This document shows positions 8,581-16,396 of a DNA stretch of 64,000 bases, piece after piece. The translations under genes were made by a program, and so were the position numbers. The stretch is from contig CAITMK010000011.1 of assembly GCA_903893485.1 (NCBI GenBank), positions 1 to 64,000 on the forward strand, given 5' to 3'. The number at the start of each line of letters is the position of its first letter. Position 1 is the stretch's first letter. This DNA comes from Candidatus Magasanikiibacteriota bacterium (lineage in GTDB: Bacteria > Patescibacteria > ABY1 > Magasanikbacterales > 2-02-FULL-50-9b). The notes under the pieces are model-generated. The model had not been told where the DNA came from, searched no databases, and worked only from the letters and a program-made list of their open reading frames with translations.

Positions 8581-9657
8581 ATGAAAGCCCTTATTGCTGC
8601 AGGTGGTCACGCAACGCGTTTGCGCCCCATCACGTACACTACCAATAAACATCTCATTCCGCTTGCAAACAAGCCAATGATTTTTAACGCAATCGAAAAG
8701 ATTGTGGAAGTTGGCGTACGCGAAATCTACATTAATATCAATCCGGGCGAACAAGAAATTCAGCGCTATGTTGGCGATGGCGCACGTTGGGGTGTTCACA
8801 TCACTTACGTCGAACAAACTGGTGGCCCAAAGGGTTTGGCGCACATCATCAAAAATGCCGAAGGTTTTTTGCGCGGTGAACCATTTCTTTTTTACCTCGG
8901 CGACAACATTATTTTGGGCAGCCTGCGCCGCTTCGTTGAACAATTTCAAACTGAACAATTGGATTGTATGTTGGCATTTGCACACGTGTCAGATCCGCAG
9001 CGTTTTGGCGTGCCAGTTATCGAAAATGGTAAATTAGTTCGTATCGAAGAAAAACCATCGAATCCGCAAACGGATTTGGCGCAGGCAGGTATTTATATTT
9101 ACAGTGATTCAATTTTTACCGCGGTAAATGCAATCGAACCAAGTGCGCGTGGCGAATTCGAAATTTCCGATGCAAATACGTATTTAATTGCAAAAGGTTA
9201 CAAAGTAGGCTGGCAAGAAATTACTGGTTGGTGGAAAGACACGGGCAAACCAGAAGATTTACTTGAAGGCAACCAGCTCATCATGGATGAATTGCATTTT
9301 GCAGATGGTACCAAAGACGCCATGATCGGTCCGAAGGTGCGTATCCAAGGCCGCGTAAAAATCGGCAAAGGCACGGTGGTGTGGGACAACGTACTTATTC
9401 GTGGGCCTGTGGTCATCGGGGAAAATTCATCGATCCGCGAAAGCTATATTGGCCCGTACACCGCAATTGGTAATCATTGCACCGTGGAAAATACTGAAAT
9501 TGAACATTCGATTATCATGGACAATGCACAGCTTAATGCAGGCACACGTATTGTAGATTCAATCGTTGGTAAAAATGCACGCATTACGTCTACCAAAGAA
9601 ACATTGCCACTCGGTCACAAATTAGTGGTAGGTGACAACTCTCAAGTAGAAGTGTAA
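8581..9657 (+). CDS. Glucose-1-phosphate thymidylyltransferase, long type
   Basis: Makes dTDP-glucose (or a related NDP-sugar) from dTTP and sugar-1-phosphate, feeding RmlB. 358 residues: N-terminal nucleotidyltransferase domain with ALIAAGGHATRLRPITYTTN and LIPLANKP, and a C-terminal left-handed beta-helix of hexapeptide repeats (IGENSSIRESYIGPYTAIG) from about residue 240. This two-domain form is the long RmlA-like group, not the short 290-residue RmlA. The second Gly of the usual GxGTRL loop is replaced (GGHATRL). Last gene of the operon; it ends 7 bp before the convergent PEGA gene with no clear terminator. Confidence 0.88.
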   Translation: MKALIAAGGHATRLRPITYTTNKHLIPLANKPMIFNAIEKIVEVGVREIYININPGEQEIQRYVGDGARWGVHITYVEQTGGPKGLAHIIKNAEGFLRGEPFLFYLGDNIILGSLRRFVEQFQTEQLDCMLAFAHVSDPQRFGVPVIENGKLVRIEEKPSNPQTDLAQAGIYIYSDSIFTAVNAIEPSARGEFEISDANTYLIAKGYKVGWQEITGWWKDTGKPEDLLEGNQLIMDELHFADGTKDAMIGPKVRIQGRVKIGKGTVVWDNVLIRGPVVIGENSSIRESYIGPYTAIGNHCTVENTEIEHSIIMDNAQLNAGTRIVDSIVGKNARITSTKETLPLGHKLVVGDNSQVEV

Positions 9658-9664
9658 TTTGTAA

Positions 9665-10705
9665 TTATCGTGTCAAAATGACTTGCGTCCAGGTGCTGTA
9701 TTCGGCACCTTTTTTGGTTGTATAGGTAATTACACCGCCAGCGGTATTTAATGATGCAGATACAATTTCAGCGCCTTCAGGGGCATGTGCAATTGAGATT
9801 GGTACGTTTAATGTGTCGGCCAATTGATACGCAATGATTTCATCGGGAAGCACCGCAAGCGCCACCGCGGTTTGTGGCACCGGTAAAACAGTAATAATTG
9901 GTTTGCTGAGACGCGACAATAGTGTGGCAGCCCCAGAATTTGGATTTACTTCCCAAAGCTCGAACGGTGTAAACACTAAATGAACTGAGATTGCGTTAAT
10001 ATTATTCCACGAGTGATCTAATAAATGAGTTCCAGGCACTGAAAACGCGATTGAATCTGGTGAGCTCCACAAACGAAATTGTGTTTGGCTAGCGTCGAGG
10101 CGAGTAATTGCAAAATAGCGACCGTCACCGCCGGCAATGCGCCAACTGCCAATGCCCAAATCACGAGTGAGCGGATTTGTTCCGTTGGTAATTATGGTGC
10201 CACCAGCTGGCGTGCTACTGACGGACAAAAGTGATCCATTAACCACGGTGCTGGTTGGTGCAATTAGTTCTGCCGGCGCTGTAAAGGAGGTGCTTGATGA
10301 AACTAAAACCGCATCATGTTTTTCGAGTAAATACACATCGCTTACAAAGGTAGTGCGCATTGGCTGCACGGTTATTGGCTGCGAATAAGGAAAAAAACCA
10401 GGCGCCATAATAGCAACGGTGTGGTTTCCAGGGAAAACAGCGCGCACGCGGCTTGGAGCTGAGGTATCAACGAGCGAGCCATCGAGCAAAACATTGCTCC
10501 GTGTAGGCACAAAAGTTATGAGTAAATTGCCGGTTCGTAAGATTTTAAAACCCGGAATTTGCACGCGATAGCCATTTCCAAATAATAACAAAAGAGCCGC
10601 AGTTATTACGTAGAGTACTAACATGGTCCAGAAAAATGCGCGCCGAGCTGTTCGTGAAATCACAGAGTTGAAAAAAAGATACCAATAGTGTACTCTAGTA
10701 CACAT
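9665..10705 (-). CDS. Membrane-anchored PEGA-domain protein
   Basis: 346 residues. A short basic N-terminus (SRTARRAFFW) precedes one membrane helix (about residues 24-44), followed by a PEGA domain at 58-125 (LITFVPTRSNVLLDGSLV, VFPGNHTVAIMAPGF), typical of surface-exposed beta-rich proteins. The remainder (130-346) looks beta-propeller-like: Ser/Thr- and Val-rich, Trp and Gly repeats. Topology is probably N-in, C-out. The ATG at 10705 sits inside an inverted repeat; a GTG at 10663 is an alternative that keeps the membrane helix. Role unknown; PEGA proteins are common envelope proteins. Confidence 0.75.
   Translation of the reverse strand: MCTRVHYWYLFFNSVISRTARRAFFWTMLVLYVITAALLLLFGNGYRVQIPGFKILRTGNLLITFVPTRSNVLLDGSLVDTSAPSRVRAVFPGNHTVAIMAPGFFPYSQPITVQPMRTTFVSDVYLLEKHDAVLVSSSTSFTAPAELIAPTSTVVNGSLLSVSSTPAGGTIITNGTNPLTRDLGIGSWRIAGGDGRYFAITRLDASQTQFRLWSSPDSIAFSVPGTHLLDHSWNNINAISVHLVFTPFELWEVNPNSGAATLLSRLSKPIITVLPVPQTAVALAVLPDEIIAYQLADTLNVPISIAHAPEGAEIVSASLNTAGGVITYTTKKGAEYSTWTQVILTR
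10688..10703. promoter_or_regulatory. Inverted repeat between divergent PEGA gene and murA
   Basis: GTGTACT - CT - AGTACAC, a perfect 7-bp inverted repeat. For murA, TTGAAA (10668-10673) and TACTCT (10691-10696) are a possible promoter overlapping it. It is positioned to act as an operator for either gene, but no regulator is identified. Confidence 0.4.
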
Positions 10706-10718
10706 AGAATAAACAAGT

Positions 10719-11978
10719 ATGGCACAATTCCGTATTCAAGGACAACAGCCGCTTCAGGGTGAAATCGCCGTAACTGGCGCTAAAAATGCAGCGTTAAAGT
10801 TCATTGCCGCCTCACTCATGTGTGACGCGCCGGTAACGTTAACCAACGTGCCAAACATCGAGGATGTTCGGCGTATGTTGCATTTGGTGCAGTCATTGGG
10901 CGCTGGTGTGCAGCACAATGTTGAAGCGCACACCGTGGTAATTGACCCAACCACCGTAAACACCCAAACAATTTCTGCGGAACTCGCGAAAACCATTCGC
11001 CCATCAATCATGTTTGTGGGGCCACTTATTGCTCGCTACGGAACCGCGCGAATCGGCTATCCAGGCGGATGCGTTATTGGTCGCCGCCCAATCGATTTGT
11101 ACCTTAAGGGCTACGAACGTTTTGGTGCACAAATTACATCATCAGACGAAAGTTTTGTTTTTACCGCACCAACACCACGCGCCATGGAATTCATGTTTCC
11201 ACTTATTAGCGTGGTTGCAACCGAAACATTCATGATCACGGCAACGCGCATTCCAGGAACAACGGTGTTAAAAAATTGTGCCATGGAACCAGAAGTTGTT
11301 GCGCTCGCAGAATTTTTAAATAGTTGTGGCGCACGCATTACGGGTGCTGGCACACCAACCATTTCCATCGAAGGCGTAACCGCGCTCAGCGGCGGCACCG
11401 TGGCCATGATTCCAGATCGTCTCGAAGCTGGTACCTTTGTTATTTTGGGTGCACTTACGCGTTCCAATATTCGCGTGACCAAATGTATTCCAGAACATCT
11501 CGAAAATATTTTGGATCATTTGCGCGAAATGGGCGTGCCATTTACCGTTGGCCCTGATTGGATTGAAACGCAGCCATATTCGCATACACTTAAGGCAATC
11601 AACATTAAGACCCATGAATATCCGGGTTTTGTGACAGATTTACAAGCACCATTTACTGTTTTGTTAACGCAGGCTGCCGGCACCTCATTGGTTCACGAAA
11701 CAATTTTTGAAGGCCGCATGTTCTACACTGACTTACTTAATCGTATGGGCGCAAATATTATTTTGTGTGACCCACATCGCGCCATCGTTGAAGGTCCAAC
11801 CGCACTGTCTGGCCGCAAACTCGACAGTCCAGATATTCGCGCGGGCATTGCCATGGTTTTGGCAGGGCTTGCAGCGCGCGGCGAAACCATTATTGGTAAC
11901 ATCGAACAAGTTGATCGCGGCTACGAATCAATTGATGCTAGACTTCGCTCCCTTGGAGCTGCTATCATAAGAGAATAA
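10719..11978 (+). CDS. murA: UDP-N-acetylglucosamine 1-carboxyvinyltransferase
   Basis: First committed step of peptidoglycan synthesis: transfers enolpyruvate from PEP to UDP-GlcNAc in the cytoplasm. 419 residues, the family length. N-terminal GAKNAALKFIAASL binds substrate; YPGGCVIGRRPID holds the active-site Cys that fosfomycin alkylates; the C-terminus DIRAGIAMVLAGLAA is conserved. The Cys is present, so fosfomycin sensitivity would be predicted by homology. It is followed after 3 bp by ctpA, so the two are co-transcribed. Confidence 0.96.
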   Translation: MAQFRIQGQQPLQGEIAVTGAKNAALKFIAASLMCDAPVTLTNVPNIEDVRRMLHLVQSLGAGVQHNVEAHTVVIDPTTVNTQTISAELAKTIRPSIMFVGPLIARYGTARIGYPGGCVIGRRPIDLYLKGYERFGAQITSSDESFVFTAPTPRAMEFMFPLISVVATETFMITATRIPGTTVLKNCAMEPEVVALAEFLNSCGARITGAGTPTISIEGVTALSGGTVAMIPDRLEAGTFVILGALTRSNIRVTKCIPEHLENILDHLREMGVPFTVGPDWIETQPYSHTLKAINIKTHEYPGFVTDLQAPFTVLLTQAAGTSLVHETIFEGRMFYTDLLNRMGANIILCDPHRAIVEGPTALSGRKLDSPDIRAGIAMVLAGLAARGETIIGNIEQVDRGYESIDARLRSLGAAIIRE

Positions 11979-11981
11979 ACT

Positions 11982-13295
11982 ATGAACTCGTCCTTTGAAC
12001 AATCACGCGTCCAGTTGCATCGCTACGTTTTTGCGTTTTTATTGGTGGTTGCTTTTGGTGCCGGTGTTTTATTGGGTAACCATGCGCCACGCACTGCAAG
12101 CGCACAGGATGTGCAGACCGATACGGCAACGAGTACCGGCGTTGTTGAAAATAAAAATACGATTGGCCGCACCTTGCCAAGTAAAGTTGATTTTCAACAA
12201 TTTTGGGATGTCTGGCAAAAGATTCAAAATAAATCCGTTAAGCGCCCGGTTGATGACGTACAATTATATTACGGCGCCGTCGGTGGACTTGTCGCATCAC
12301 TTGGCGATCCATACTCAGTGTATTTTCCACCAGATATTGCTAAGGAGTTTCAAGATCAGCTAGCTGGTTCTTTTTCGGGCATTGGTGCAGAAGTTGGCGC
12401 TAAAGATGGAAACGTCGTGGTGGTCTCACCACTTCCAGACACCCCAGCTGAGCGCGCAGGATTAAAGACTGGCGATATTGTTGCTGCCATCGATGGTACT
12501 TCAACTTTGAATACGGCCGTTGATGAAGCTGTAAAAATGATTCGCGGGCAAAAGGGAACCAAAGTTACGCTCACAATTATCCGTGCCGGCTCAAAGGATC
12601 CGTTAACGTTCACCATGGTACGCGACACTATTGAAGTTAAAAGTGTAAAAACTGAACAACTCGATAATAGCGTCATGGACATTACTATTTCAAGTTTTGA
12701 TGAACAGACGCAAAAATTATTTGCAAACGCGGTTTTAGAAGCTAAAATGGCACATGCAAAGGGTATCGTGTTGGATTTGCGTAATGATCCAGGTGGATTT
12801 TTCGACAGCGCAATTATGGTTGCTAGTGAATTTTTAGCAGACAATCAAGTGGTTGTTGCAGAACGCGATTCCACGCAAGTTGGCACCAAAAATCGCAAAG
12901 AATTTGTCACCGAAGGCACGCACGGATTACTTGGCATTCCAACCGCGGTTTTGATCAATGGTGGATCAGCGAGTGCCTCTGAAATTGTCGCGGGTGCGCT
13001 TCAAGACCACAAAGTTGCAACATTAATTGGTGAAAAATCTTTTGGTAAAGGTTCGGTGCAAGAATATGAACAGCTCGCAGATGGTTCGGCGCTTAAATTA
13101 ACCGTTGCGTTATGGTTTACACCAGACGATCATACGATCAACCAAACCGGTATTCAGCCAGACGTGGTTATTGTGCCACCAAAAGTAGATCCTAAAAAAG
13201 TTGCGTTGCCCGTGGATCCGCTTAAGGCAAAAGATTGGAGAACCGATCCATTTATCATGAAAGCCATGGAGATACTGAAGACAAAAATTAAATAG
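11982..13295 (+). CDS. ctpA: C-terminal processing peptidase (S41, CtpA-like)
   Basis: Serine protease with a Ser/Lys dyad acting outside the cytoplasmic membrane on protein C-termini, often cell-wall enzymes. 437 residues: membrane anchor or signal at about 14-31 (VFAFLLVVAFGAGVLLG), PDZ domain at about 125-210 (VVSPLPDTPAERAGLKTGD), protease core with the nucleophile in NGGSASASEIVAGAL and the Lys in EKSFGKGSVQEY. Both dyad residues are present. It lies 3 bp after murA and ends at a strong shared terminator. Confidence 0.93.
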   Translation: MNSSFEQSRVQLHRYVFAFLLVVAFGAGVLLGNHAPRTASAQDVQTDTATSTGVVENKNTIGRTLPSKVDFQQFWDVWQKIQNKSVKRPVDDVQLYYGAVGGLVASLGDPYSVYFPPDIAKEFQDQLAGSFSGIGAEVGAKDGNVVVVSPLPDTPAERAGLKTGDIVAAIDGTSTLNTAVDEAVKMIRGQKGTKVTLTIIRAGSKDPLTFTMVRDTIEVKSVKTEQLDNSVMDITISSFDEQTQKLFANAVLEAKMAHAKGIVLDLRNDPGGFFDSAIMVASEFLADNQVVVAERDSTQVGTKNRKEFVTEGTHGLLGIPTAVLINGGSASASEIVAGALQDHKVATLIGEKSFGKGSVQEYEQLADGSALKLTVALWFTPDDHTINQTGIQPDVVIVPPKVDPKKVALPVDPLKAKDWRTDPFIMKAMEILKTKIK

Positions 13296-13316
13296 CAGCT
13301 CGAACGCTGAAGAAAT

Positions 13317-13347
13317 AAAAAGGCCACATCTTGGATGTGGCCTTTTT
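13317..13347. terminator. Bidirectional terminator between ctpA and era
   Basis: Stem GGCCACATC / GATGTGGCC with a TTG loop, flanked by five A on the left and five T on the right, so it can end transcripts from both convergent genes. Confidence 0.9.
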
Positions 13348-13362
13348 GAACAAAAGATTTTC

Positions 13363-14223
13363 TTACAGCATTTCCATCCAACGTGGATTTGTCTCAACTT
13401 CGATTTCCAAAAACACACGTGTATCCAAAATACCCTCGAGCTCTTTGCGTGCCACGGAGCCGATTTCTTTAATGATGCGGCCGCCGGTACCAATTAACAT
13501 TTTTTTGTAGCGATCGGCGGAAACCAAAATACGAGCTTTAATCACAAACATATGTGGATTTTTTGGGCCCGGCTGCTTTTCTTCGATATTATCCACAATC
13601 ACATGCATTGAGTAGGGAACTTCGGCGCGGGTTTCATGTAACGCTTTTTCGCGAATAATTTCCGCAAGCCACTGTGCGCGGGTTTGGTTCGTATTCTGCA
13701 AACCGTCATAGGTTGGTTCACCTTCAGGCAGTGCATCGAAAGTTGCATTAATCAAAGGTTTGATATGTGAGCCATCTGCGGCTGAAATTTCAAATGTTTG
13801 GGTGAAGTCCGGTGATAACGCGCGGTAATCTTCCAAATAAGGTTTTTTATCTAAATCAATTTTGTTGATAACTAAAAACTTTGGGATAGATGCGCCGCGG
13901 ATGAGTGACAATGTGTAACGTTCTTCAGCACCAAGCCCACGGGTAGGATCAACAACGTACAAAATTACGTCGATGCCATGGAGCGCTTCTTTAACCTTTT
14001 CAATCATGCGGCCCGTAAGCTCTGCGTGGGAGCCCTGCAAGACACCTGGGGTGTCCATAAATACAACTTGCCCGCGTTCATCGGTAAGTGCACCGTGAAT
14101 CACGCTACGGGTTGTTTGGGCCTTATTCGTAACAATAGCTAACTTGCTCCCCACAAGCGTGTTGAGGAGAGTTGATTTGCCCACGTTGGAGCGGCCAATG
14201 ATAATTGCAAAACCTGATTTCAT
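13363..14223 (-). CDS. era: GTPase Era
   Basis: Ras-like GTPase that binds the 3' end of 16S rRNA in small-subunit assembly. 286 residues from the ATG at 14223, chosen because GRSNVGKSTLLN then falls at the usual N-terminal position; upstream codons fall in the rpmA terminator. G1 GRSNVGKS, G3 DTPG, G4 NKID and G5 SAADGS are visible. The KH RNA-binding domain occupies the last 90 residues (IGTGGRIIKEIG). It lies downstream of rpmA but behind a strong terminator, so it probably has its own weak promoter or depends on read-through. Confidence 0.95.
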   Translation of the reverse strand: MKSGFAIIIGRSNVGKSTLLNTLVGSKLAIVTNKAQTTRSVIHGALTDERGQVVFMDTPGVLQGSHAELTGRMIEKVKEALHGIDVILYVVDPTRGLGAEERYTLSLIRGASIPKFLVINKIDLDKKPYLEDYRALSPDFTQTFEISAADGSHIKPLINATFDALPEGEPTYDGLQNTNQTRAQWLAEIIREKALHETRAEVPYSMHVIVDNIEEKQPGPKNPHMFVIKARILVSADRYKKMLIGTGGRIIKEIGSVARKELEGILDTRVFLEIEVETNPRWMEML

Positions 14224-14274
14224 ACGCGGAGCATAACAGATTTTTATATTTCTGTCCAGTCTGGCTCTGAATAC

Positions 14275-14298
14275 AAAAAACCGGCCCGAAGGCCGGCT
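14275..14298 (-). terminator. Terminator after rpmA
   Basis: Read on the minus strand: GCCGGCC - TTCG - GGCCGGT followed by T6. A stable UUCG-capped hairpin. Confidence 0.92.
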
Positions 14299-14311
14299 CT
14301 CGAACGCAGAT

Positions 14312-14596
14312 TTATACCGCCTTTGGAGTAACGTTTGCAAAGGTGCGGAGCTTAAGTGATCCGTCGAATGCAGTTACTTTGCGGCGGGTAAAGGTAACAA
14401 TACCTGAAAGCGCTGCATACAAGGTGTCATCTTTGCCACGGCGAACGTTTTTGCCTGGGTGGATTTTAGTACCACGTTGGCGGAAAATGATCTGACCGGT
14501 GCGAGCTGGTTGACCGTCGTGAAGTTTAGCTCCAAGACGTTTTGATTGGGAATCGCGGCCTAGTTGGGTGGAACCGGCCGATTTTTTGGTTGCCAT
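14312..14596 (-). CDS. rpmA: 50S ribosomal protein L27
   Basis: Large-subunit protein whose N-terminus reaches the peptidyl-transferase centre. 94 residues from the ATG at 14596. MATKKSAGSTQLGRDSQSKR and GQIIFRQRGTKIHPGKNV are the family signature. The N-terminus starts directly with ATKK, lacking the cleavable Firmicutes-type extension. A strong consensus promoter (minus strand, -35 TTGACA at 14657-14652) drives it, and a UUCG terminator ends it, so it is monocistronic; the usual partner rplU is not next to it. Confidence 0.96.
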   Translation of the reverse strand: MATKKSAGSTQLGRDSQSKRLGAKLHDGQPARTGQIIFRQRGTKIHPGKNVRRGKDDTLYAALSGIVTFTRRKVTAFDGSLKLRTFANVTPKAV

Positions 14597-14606
14597 AGCA
14601 AGAAAA

Positions 14607-14657
14607 TTGCAAAATTTAAGTGAGGGGAGTATACTCCATTTCACGAATATATGTCAA
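14607..14657. promoter_or_regulatory. Divergent promoters sharing one palindromic -10
   Basis: GGAGTATACTCC (14626-14637) is a perfect palindrome whose core reads TATACT on both strands. Plus strand: TTGCAA (14607-14612), 17 bp, TATACT, toward the NifU-like gene. Minus strand: TTGACA (14657-14652), 18 bp, TATACT, toward rpmA. The rpmA -35 overlaps the start codon region of the NifU-like gene. Confidence 0.65.
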
Positions 14658-14938
14658 GAACTCAATCAGAAATTGAAGAAGCGATCAAAAAAGTACTCGA
14701 AGAAAAGGTGGCTCCAATGCTCGCCATGCACCAAGGCGGCTCTGAATTAGTATCCTATGATATGGAGTCAGGTGTCGCAACTGTGCGATTTTTAGGCACT
14801 TGTATCGGTTGTCCCATGTCGACCCTTACCCTCAAAGGCGGCGTTGAAGCCGAGATCCTCGAGAACGTCCCAGAGGTCCAAGAAGTACATGCCGAAGGTG
14901 TTGATGAAGACGCCTTCGAATTCATCGGCGAAGAATAA
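14651..14938 (+). CDS. NifU C-terminal domain (Nfu-type) Fe-S protein
   Basis: A 95-residue Nfu-type protein that would bind a labile Fe-S cluster between two subunits and pass it to targets. The CIGCP motif (CxxC) after GVATVRFLGT is the cluster ligand pair, and the preceding IEEAIKKVLEEKVAPML is the usual N-terminal helix. The acidic tail (EGVDEDAFEFIGEE) is unusual. The ATG at 14651 follows the shared promoter by only 15 bp, so the leader is very short. No other Fe-S assembly genes are adjacent. Confidence 0.88.
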   Translation: MSRTQSEIEEAIKKVLEEKVAPMLAMHQGGSELVSYDMESGVATVRFLGTCIGCPMSTLTLKGGVEAEILENVPEVQEVHAEGVDEDAFEFIGEE

Positions 14939-14950
14939 TCCACAACCCCC

Positions 14951-15319
14951 ATGTCCATTCAATGGTACCCGCTGCAACTGTTTGTTCGGCGCCTTGAGCT
15001 GGTAATCCCGCTCGCGGTTTCGTTTTTAATTAGCGTGGGGCTATGCGTGTGGGTAATTGTTTTGGCTCGCCACATCAAGGAACCGGTTTTTTTGCATTAC
15101 AGTATTGAGCTTGGTGTGGATGCTTCAGGCACGTGGCATCAAATGCTTATTTTACCAATCGGACTCGTTCTGGTTAGTCTTGGCTTTGCGGCATTGGCAA
15201 ATGGGCTCGTTTTACAAGCTCGCAAATTTGCGGTGCTGGTAGCTTACGCATCGCCACTTATTATTTTACTCGGCGCCTGGTGCGTCTTTTTACTTTTACG
15301 CGTTAACGGCGCAGTGTAA
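14951..15319 (+). CDS. Small integral membrane protein
   Basis: 122 residues with three membrane helices at about 16-38, 66-88 and 93-114. Family not recognised. It starts 12 bp after the NifU-like gene and ends 2 bp before mraY, so it is co-transcribed with cell-wall genes. Loops are short; the extracellular or cytoplasmic loop at 39-62 (HIKEPVFLHYSIELGVDASG) is the only sizeable soluble part. A role in the envelope is inferred only from position. Confidence 0.65.
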   Translation: MSIQWYPLQLFVRRLELVIPLAVSFLISVGLCVWVIVLARHIKEPVFLHYSIELGVDASGTWHQMLILPIGLVLVSLGFAALANGLVLQARKFAVLVAYASPLIILLGAWCVFLLLRVNGAV

Positions 15320-15321
15320 CT

Positions 15322-16395
15322 ATGAATCCACGAACCGCTCTTATTTATATTAGTATTTTGGCTCTGGCAGGTTTCGTGGTTGCGGCAATTGCAGCGCCGG
15401 CCGTCGCACGTCTTCTCATTCGTTTTAAATGTTGGAAAAAGTCCGTGCGATCTGTTGCACCAGACGGATCCGCAACACCACTTTTTGCAGCGCTTCATAA
15501 GGATAAAGAAACCAAGACTCCACGCGGCGCTGGTATTTTAATGTGGGGATCTGTTTTTGTGGTGGCGATTTTAGCGCGCCTTGTGGCACAATCGTTTCCG
15601 CACACGCCGCTCGTACATTTAGATTTTATCAATCGTTCACAAACCTGGATTCCACTTGCGATCCTCGGGTTTATGTCCGTACTTGGGCTTTTGGATGATA
15701 TTTTAGTTGTTGGTGGTTTTGGCATTATCGAAAAGGGCGGGGGAATTAAATTTCGTCATCGCATGCTTGCTGTTTTAGTTGCGGCTGGTGTTGCAGCATA
15801 TTGGTTTCATTATAAATTAGGTTGGGACATGATCCATATTCCGCTCGTGGGTAATATGTTTGTGGGTTGGTGGTATATTCCACTTTTTATTTTTGTATTA
15901 GTTGGTCTCAACAGTGCGTCAGTTGTCGATGGAATTGATGGATTGGCTGGCGGCGTTTTTGCAATTTTGTATGCAACATTCGCTGCAATTGCCTTTGCAC
16001 GCGGGCAATTTTTCTTGTCAGCATTTTGCGCGGTGTATGCGGGTTCGATCACAGCATTTTTGTGGTACAACGTTTCACCCGCAATTTTTTACATGGGTGA
16101 AACCGGTATTTTGGGCCTTACCACAACACTTGGCGTTGTTGCATTTTTTACCAACACGGTTTTGCTGCTGCCGCTTGCGGGAATTATTTTGGTGTGGGAA
16201 GCACTTTCGGTTGCAATTCAATTAACTTCAAAAAAGTTTTTACATCGCAAGATTTTTTTGATCGCGCCATATCACCATCATCTCGAGGCAAAAGGTTGGC
16301 CAGCACACAAAGTTACCATGCGTTTTTGGATCGTCACGGGCATCGCTTGTTTGGCAACGTTGGTTATTGCACTCGTAGATATTATTTGGAAATAA
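15322..16395 (+). CDS. mraY: Phospho-N-acetylmuramoyl-pentapeptide transferase
   Basis: Transfers phospho-MurNAc-pentapeptide from UDP to undecaprenyl phosphate, forming lipid I at the inner membrane face. 357 residues, about ten membrane helices. The Asp pair in FMSVLGLLDDILVV, the SASVVDGIDGLAGG loop and especially APYHHHLEAKGWPAHKVTMRF distinguish MraY from WecA-type enzymes. The first cytoplasmic loop is longer than usual. Followed 1 bp later by ftsW and then murG, the classic order. Confidence 0.92.
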   Translation: MNPRTALIYISILALAGFVVAAIAAPAVARLLIRFKCWKKSVRSVAPDGSATPLFAALHKDKETKTPRGAGILMWGSVFVVAILARLVAQSFPHTPLVHLDFINRSQTWIPLAILGFMSVLGLLDDILVVGGFGIIEKGGGIKFRHRMLAVLVAAGVAAYWFHYKLGWDMIHIPLVGNMFVGWWYIPLFIFVLVGLNSASVVDGIDGLAGGVFAILYATFAAIAFARGQFFLSAFCAVYAGSITAFLWYNVSPAIFYMGETGILGLTTTLGVVAFFTNTVLLLPLAGIILVWEALSVAIQLTSKKFLHRKIFLIAPYHHHLEAKGWPAHKVTMRFWIVTGIACLATLVIALVDIIWK

Positions 16396-16396
16396 T

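Noticed and set aside
8428..8985. 185-codon open frame on the minus strand
   Set aside because: Lies fully antisense to the long RmlA gene and the end of the fourth glycosyltransferase, has no family features and looks like a codon-bias shadow.
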